Below, piece after piece: positions 60,500-64,000 of a stretch of DNA of 64,000 bases. Origin of the DNA: JAVVSR01 sp036654095 (GTDB lineage Bacteria; Bacillota; Clostridia; Christensenellales; CAG-917); NCBI GenBank assembly GCA_036654095.1, contig JAVVSR010000003.1:1-64000 (forward strand), written 5' to 3'. A model generated the notes under the pieces. That model saw only the letters and a list, made by a program, of their open reading frames with translations. It was not told where the DNA came from and did not search any database. How positions within the stretch are numbered: position 1 is the first letter of the stretch; every line of letters starts with the position of its first letter. Both the position numbers and the translations under genes were made by a program.

Positions 60500-61979
60500 A
60501 TTTACCTCTTATATAGCCCAAAACAGCGGCATCAATAATATCCTTATTTATTACATTATTATGAATAATTGGTTTAATTAAAAGCGATTGAATTTGTTGC
60601 GGTATATCAATGTCTGAAATATATTTCAATTTTTTTGCTGCGGCAAAATCATCTTTAACCGACTCGTGTGAAAGCGCATTGTACACATCGACAGGAAATT
60701 TAAACGGGCTTGCGGTCGCGATAATAACTGTTGGTGTTTCGTCCCCTGTCCTTGCGACATAATCATTGTAGACGGTAACGGCGACGGCGGTGTGAGTATC
60801 GAGAGGGTAATTATGATTATCAAAAAAACAATCGATAGCCATTTTAGTATCGCTTTCGTTTGCGAAGCCTGCCTCAATGCCCAAGTCGTCTAGAAGTTTC
60901 AAATCGACCTTATACTTGCCGTTGTCCGACAAACCTTGCATAGCCTCATTTACGAACTCGGGATTACGTCCAGACATCTCAAATAAAAGCCTTTCAAGAT
61001 TAGATGAAATTAAAATATCCATACTTGGCGAAATGGTTTTATGAAATGGCCTATTTACATCGTATACGCCCGTATTAAAGAAGTCGGTTAAAACCTTATT
61101 TTCATTTGACGCGCAAATGAGTTTATTTATTGGTAGGCCAATTAATTTAGCGTAGTAGCCAGCCAAAATATTTCCGAAGTTTCCGCAAGGCACGGCAAAA
61201 TTGATTTTATCGCCTAACGAAATATTTCCATTTGAAACCAAGTCGACGTACGCGCTAAAATAATAAACTATTTGCGGAACGAGTCTGCCCCAGTTTATAC
61301 TGTTTGCGCTAGATAGAGAATATCCTAGTTCTTTCAAACTATTTTTCATAGTGTCTGAGGTGAAAATATGTTTAACAGCCTTCTGCGCGTCGTCAAAATT
61401 GCCATTTATACCGCATACGTAAACATTGTCGCCTTCTTGTGTTTGCATTTGAAGTTTTTGCATAACGCTGACACCGTCTTCAGGATAAAAAACGATAATA
61501 TCCGTACCCTCAACATTTTTAAAACCCTCAAGAGCAGCTTTTCCGGTATCGCCACTCGTTGCGACAAGTATCAAAGTTTTATCTTTTTTATCAATTATTT
61601 CATTGCTTTTCGTCAAAAGGTATGGAAGTAAAGTCAATGCAATATCCTTAAATGCAAGAGTTGGCCCGTGAGAAAGTTCCAAAATAAAAGTACTTTCATC
61701 AATTTCAACTAGCGGGCATGGTTCATCAACATTGTCAAATCGCGAATACGCTTTATTAGCGAAGTCAAGAATAGTATCGTAGCCAAAACCTAAAAACTTT
61801 TCAAGAATGTAGGCCGCCCGTTCAGAATATGTTTTTGAGCAAAAGTCGCCAAGTTCGTCAGCTGTAATATTCGGAAAGGACGACGGAACATATAATCCGC
61901 CGTCCATTGAAATTCCATCTGCTATCGCTTGTGCGCCCGAAACACTTACCGACTTGTCGCGTGTGCTAGTATAAAGCAT
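60489..61979 (-). CDS. thrC: Threonine synthase
   Basis: PLP enzyme converting phosphohomoserine to threonine. It has 496 residues, the long (E. coli/yeast) form. Motifs: MLYTSTRD at the N-terminus, ELSHGPTLAFKDIALTLLP with the PLP lysine near residue 110, LVATSGDTGKAALEGF near residue 147, and PCGNFGNILAGYYAK near residue 265. AAGGAG precedes the ATG at 61979. With metA and metY in the window it covers both fates of homoserine. It is coupled to trpS downstream. Confidence 0.95.
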   Translation of the reverse strand: MLYTSTRDKSVSVSGAQAIADGISMDGGLYVPSSFPNITADELGDFCSKTYSERAAYILEKFLGFGYDTILDFANKAYSRFDNVDEPCPLVEIDESTFILELSHGPTLAFKDIALTLLPYLLTKSNEIIDKKDKTLILVATSGDTGKAALEGFKNVEGTDIIVFYPEDGVSVMQKLQMQTQEGDNVYVCGINGNFDDAQKAVKHIFTSDTMKNSLKELGYSLSSANSINWGRLVPQIVYYFSAYVDLVSNGNISLGDKINFAVPCGNFGNILAGYYAKLIGLPINKLICASNENKVLTDFFNTGVYDVNRPFHKTISPSMDILISSNLERLLFEMSGRNPEFVNEAMQGLSDNGKYKVDLKLLDDLGIEAGFANESDTKMAIDCFFDNHNYPLDTHTAVAVTVYNDYVARTGDETPTVIIATASPFKFPVDVYNALSHESVKDDFAAAKKLKYISDIDIPQQIQSLLIKPIIHNNVINKDIIDAAVLGYIRGKYGK

Positions 61980-61995
61980 AAAATCTCCTTAAAAC

Positions 61996-62403
61996 TTATA
62001 GATATTTTTTCAAAAATTCGGGCATTTCGTCTAAATCTTTGCTAACGCTTATCACAAAATCAATTTCGTGACCTGCGGCCAAGTTATCAATTACATCATA
62101 AAAATGTTGCATATCTTCAATCTGCGTTTTGGTTATACGGTGAACGCCGTCAATATAAATTGTTTTAATGTCATGGTTACCCGCGATAAGCCCTTTAATG
62201 AATCCAATTAAAGCTTCTTCATCAAAAATATGGTTCTCCTCGGAATTGATGACCCTGACTTGATATTTAATACTGAACATATAGCGATTGGTATCGGTAA
62301 TAAACACAATATCGCCATGCGCGTTTTCAATGCTTTCATTGGCCATATCGATAATTCTCTTAGTTTTGCCCGAACCTTTAGCACCGTAAATCAAATGTAT
62401 CAT
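61996..62403 (-). CDS. Small P-loop NTP-binding protein
   Basis: 135-residue cytoplasmic protein opening with a Walker A motif GAKGSGKTK (residues 7-15). A Walker B-like strand IKTIYIDGVHRI near residue 85 follows. Related clostridial proteins are often labelled PilT-like or simply ATP-binding; there is no pilus gene nearby and the protein is too short for PilT. Function is unknown. AGGAGG precedes the ATG. It lies 16 bases upstream of thrC and is probably co-transcribed. Confidence 0.8.
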   Translation of the reverse strand: MIHLIYGAKGSGKTKRIIDMANESIENAHGDIVFITDTNRYMFSIKYQVRVINSEENHIFDEEALIGFIKGLIAGNHDIKTIYIDGVHRITKTQIEDMQHFYDVIDNLAAGHEIDFVISVSKDLDEMPEFLKKYL

Positions 62404-62520
62404 AATAAACAGCCTCCTAGATTTTATATTATATCTTTATTGTAACCGCAAAAGAGCAATAATTCAAGGGTTTTTCAAATTTTTTATAAATATAGATATA
62501 ATATTTTAGTTTTGTATATA

Positions 62521-63912
62521 TTATTTATTACCTGAAACACGTTTATAAAGGTCAATATCGACTTTTCTAAGCAAGGTTTCCAATTCTTTATTTGACATAA
62601 CAGTGGTACGACCTGTCGCATAGATTTTGTCGAGTTCAGCTTTTATTGCTTCAACCGACGGACATTTCTTATCTATTTTATTGGGTTCGACAAGTCCATA
62701 GAAGCTGTTCATCCAAAAAGCAATACCCGCAAGTCCCGAAAAACTATCAACAGCAACAAGCGGCGGACGCTTCAAAATCTTTTCCGTATCAAAAATATTG
62801 TAAATTTCCTGGTCTTTCAGCATACCATCTGCGTGGATACCCGCGTGGGTTAGGTTAAAGTTTTCGCCAACAAATGGTGTCCTCGGGGGAATTTGATAGC
62901 CAATTTCCTCCTCAAAGTATTTCGCGATATCAGTAATAACCGATAAATCCATACCGTCATTAGTGCCTTTTAATGAACAGTACTCAATCGCCATAGCTTC
63001 AAGCGGACAGTTTCCCGTTCTTTCGCCGATGCCCAAAAGCGTTGTATTGACGGCCGATGCGCCATATAACCAAGCAGTAGTCGCGTTAGTGACGGCCTTA
63101 TAAAAGTCGTTATGACCGTGCCATTCAATTTGCTTGTGCGGAACTTCTGCATAGTGAACAAAACCATAGACAATCCCTTGAACACTTCTTGGCATTGATG
63201 AACCGGGGTACGTTATACCATAGCCCATAGTGTCGCACGCGCGGATTTTAATAGGGATACCGCTTTCACGCGAAAGGTTCATAAGTTCTATCGCAAACGG
63301 AACTACAAAGCCATAGTAATCAGCTCGGGTAATATCCTCAAAGTGACATCTCGGCACGATGCCTCTATCTAGAGCCATCTTTACAATGGATAAATATTTA
63401 TCCAAAGCTGTGCGACGTGTCATATTCATTTTTTTAAAAATATGATAATCGGAACAGCTAACTAAAATACCTGTTTCCTTTAAGCCCAACTCTTTAACAA
63501 GTTCAAAATCTTTTTCGTTTGCCCTAATCCAACTTGTAACCTCGGGAAATTCATAACCCAACTCCAAACACTTGTCAACAGACTTTCTGTCGCGTTCGCT
63601 GTATAAGAAAAATTCACTTTGACGAACAATACCCTTTACTCCACCCAAACGGTGCAGCATTTTGTATAAATCCACCACATTTTTTACGCTAAACGGCGCA
63701 GTGCCTTGTTGTCCGTCGCGAAAAGTTGTATCGGTTATCCAAATATCGCGAGGAGTATTCATAGGGACATTACGCATATTAAATGTCACTTTGGGAATTG
63801 TTCCATATTCAAAAATCTTTCTAAATAACTGTGGTTCAGCAACGTCCTGAAGGTCGGGTTCGTAGGTATGTTCCTCAAGTATATTTCTTTTCTTATTGTA
63901 TCTAATTTCCAT
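62521..63912 (-). CDS. Re-citrate-synthase-like HMGL-domain enzyme
   Basis: 463-residue condensing enzyme of the isopropylmalate/homocitrate synthase family. It has DTTFRDGQQG at residues 61-70, PRCHFEDITRADYYGFVVPF near residue 187, HGHNDFYKAV with metal His near residue 265, and GIGERTGNCPLEAM. The 60-residue N-terminal extension, WITDTTFRDGQQG and the lack of a LeuA regulatory domain match the Re-citrate synthase described from Clostridium kluyveri. It probably makes citrate from oxaloacetate and acetyl-CoA for glutamate synthesis. A separate LeuA is present here, supporting a non-leucine role. GAGGCG precedes the ATG. Confidence 0.85.
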   Translation of the reverse strand: MEIRYNKKRNILEEHTYEPDLQDVAEPQLFRKIFEYGTIPKVTFNMRNVPMNTPRDIWITDTTFRDGQQGTAPFSVKNVVDLYKMLHRLGGVKGIVRQSEFFLYSERDRKSVDKCLELGYEFPEVTSWIRANEKDFELVKELGLKETGILVSCSDYHIFKKMNMTRRTALDKYLSIVKMALDRGIVPRCHFEDITRADYYGFVVPFAIELMNLSRESGIPIKIRACDTMGYGITYPGSSMPRSVQGIVYGFVHYAEVPHKQIEWHGHNDFYKAVTNATTAWLYGASAVNTTLLGIGERTGNCPLEAMAIEYCSLKGTNDGMDLSVITDIAKYFEEEIGYQIPPRTPFVGENFNLTHAGIHADGMLKDQEIYNIFDTEKILKRPPLVAVDSFSGLAGIAFWMNSFYGLVEPNKIDKKCPSVEAIKAELDKIYATGRTTVMSNKELETLLRKVDIDLYKRVSGNK

Positions 63913-63940
63913 TTTATCGCCTCAAAATGATAATATAAAG

Positions 63941-63960
63941 GGGTTATTTTTCAATAACCC
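63941..63960 (-). terminator. Possible terminator of a gene beyond the right edge
   Basis: Eight-bp stem GGGTTATT / AATAACCC with a TTTC loop. On the reverse strand it is followed by CTTTATATT, and it lies just upstream of the Re-citrate-synthase-like start. Confidence 0.5.
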
Positions 63961-64000
63961 TAAAAAAGTTCGCCTTTGTTGTTTTAAATTTATTTCAATG

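Overview
The window is AT-rich bacterial chromosome, probably from an uncultured Firmicutes lineage (Clostridia, gut type). Evidence for this includes the secG-rnr-smpB-ssrA order, Firmicutes-type ribosome binding sites, a Re-citrate-synthase-like enzyme, families common in Clostridia (DUF1893, DUF3784, DUF5685, DUF6512), and an O-acetylhomoserine route to methionine. The family or order cannot be fixed from the sequence. There are two 100-N assembly gaps (3993-4092 and 26181-26280), and both fall in repeated DNA, which suggests a draft or metagenome assembly. I see no phage, insertion sequence, CRISPR array, tRNA or rRNA.

Layout. 1-3.7 kb: a DEAD-box RNA helicase running off the left edge and four small, mostly membrane, proteins. 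3.9-7.8 kb: a proton-translocating transhydrogenase (pntA, pntB) behind an Lrp/AsnC regulator; the NADP-binding domain of PntB is duplicated in tandem. 7.8-10.7 kb: a long intergenic region with a 44-bp repeat array, an orphan ThiF-like adenylating enzyme and a membrane-anchored PI-PLC-like protein. 11.2-13.8 kb: a PadR/membrane-protein operon and a condensation-type acyltransferase. 14-22.3 kb: purC, a TetR regulator, ssrA, metA, metY, smpB, rnr and secG, with the methionine pair sitting inside the usual trans-translation cluster. 22.6-28 kb: an ArsB/NhaD-like permease, a ferritin-like protein, a purine-type phosphoribosyltransferase, an MGMT-like protein, a 9-bp minisatellite and an MFS transporter. 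28.2-32.4 kb: an unusually long RND exporter.

33.2-41.4 kb is a compact biosynthetic operon, ilvB-ilvN-leuA-cimA-leuC-leuD-leuB. LeuBCD can serve both leucine synthesis (from LeuA) and 2-oxobutyrate synthesis for isoleucine (from CimA); ilvC and ilvD are not in the window. 41.6-50.3 kb is an oligopeptide ABC importer (oppABCDF plus a small membrane protein) whose OppA and OppC are much larger than usual. 50.9-56.1 kb holds a zinc-ribbon membrane protein, acyl carrier protein and its phosphopantetheinyl transferase, an unknown protein and two exported proteins built of FN3-like and InlB-type repeats. 56.3-58 kb carries small regulators (XRE-cupin, ArsR) and a very charged small protein. 58-64 kb is a reverse-strand run of a J-like cysteine-rich protein, DUF5685, trpS, thrC, a P-loop protein and a Re-citrate-synthase-like enzyme.

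The genes are mainly housekeeping and amino-acid metabolism: Thr (thrC), Met (metA, metY), Leu/Ile/Val (ilv-leu-cimA), citrate (glutamate-family carbon) and NADPH supply (pnt). I found no clear new defence or mobile system. The most unusual items are the duplicated PntB domain III, the enlarged Opp importer, the degenerate J-domain protein with a cysteine-rich tail, the altered TrpRS signature, the repeat array near the ThiF gene, and several short coding-like stretches in intergenic DNA that may be gene relics.
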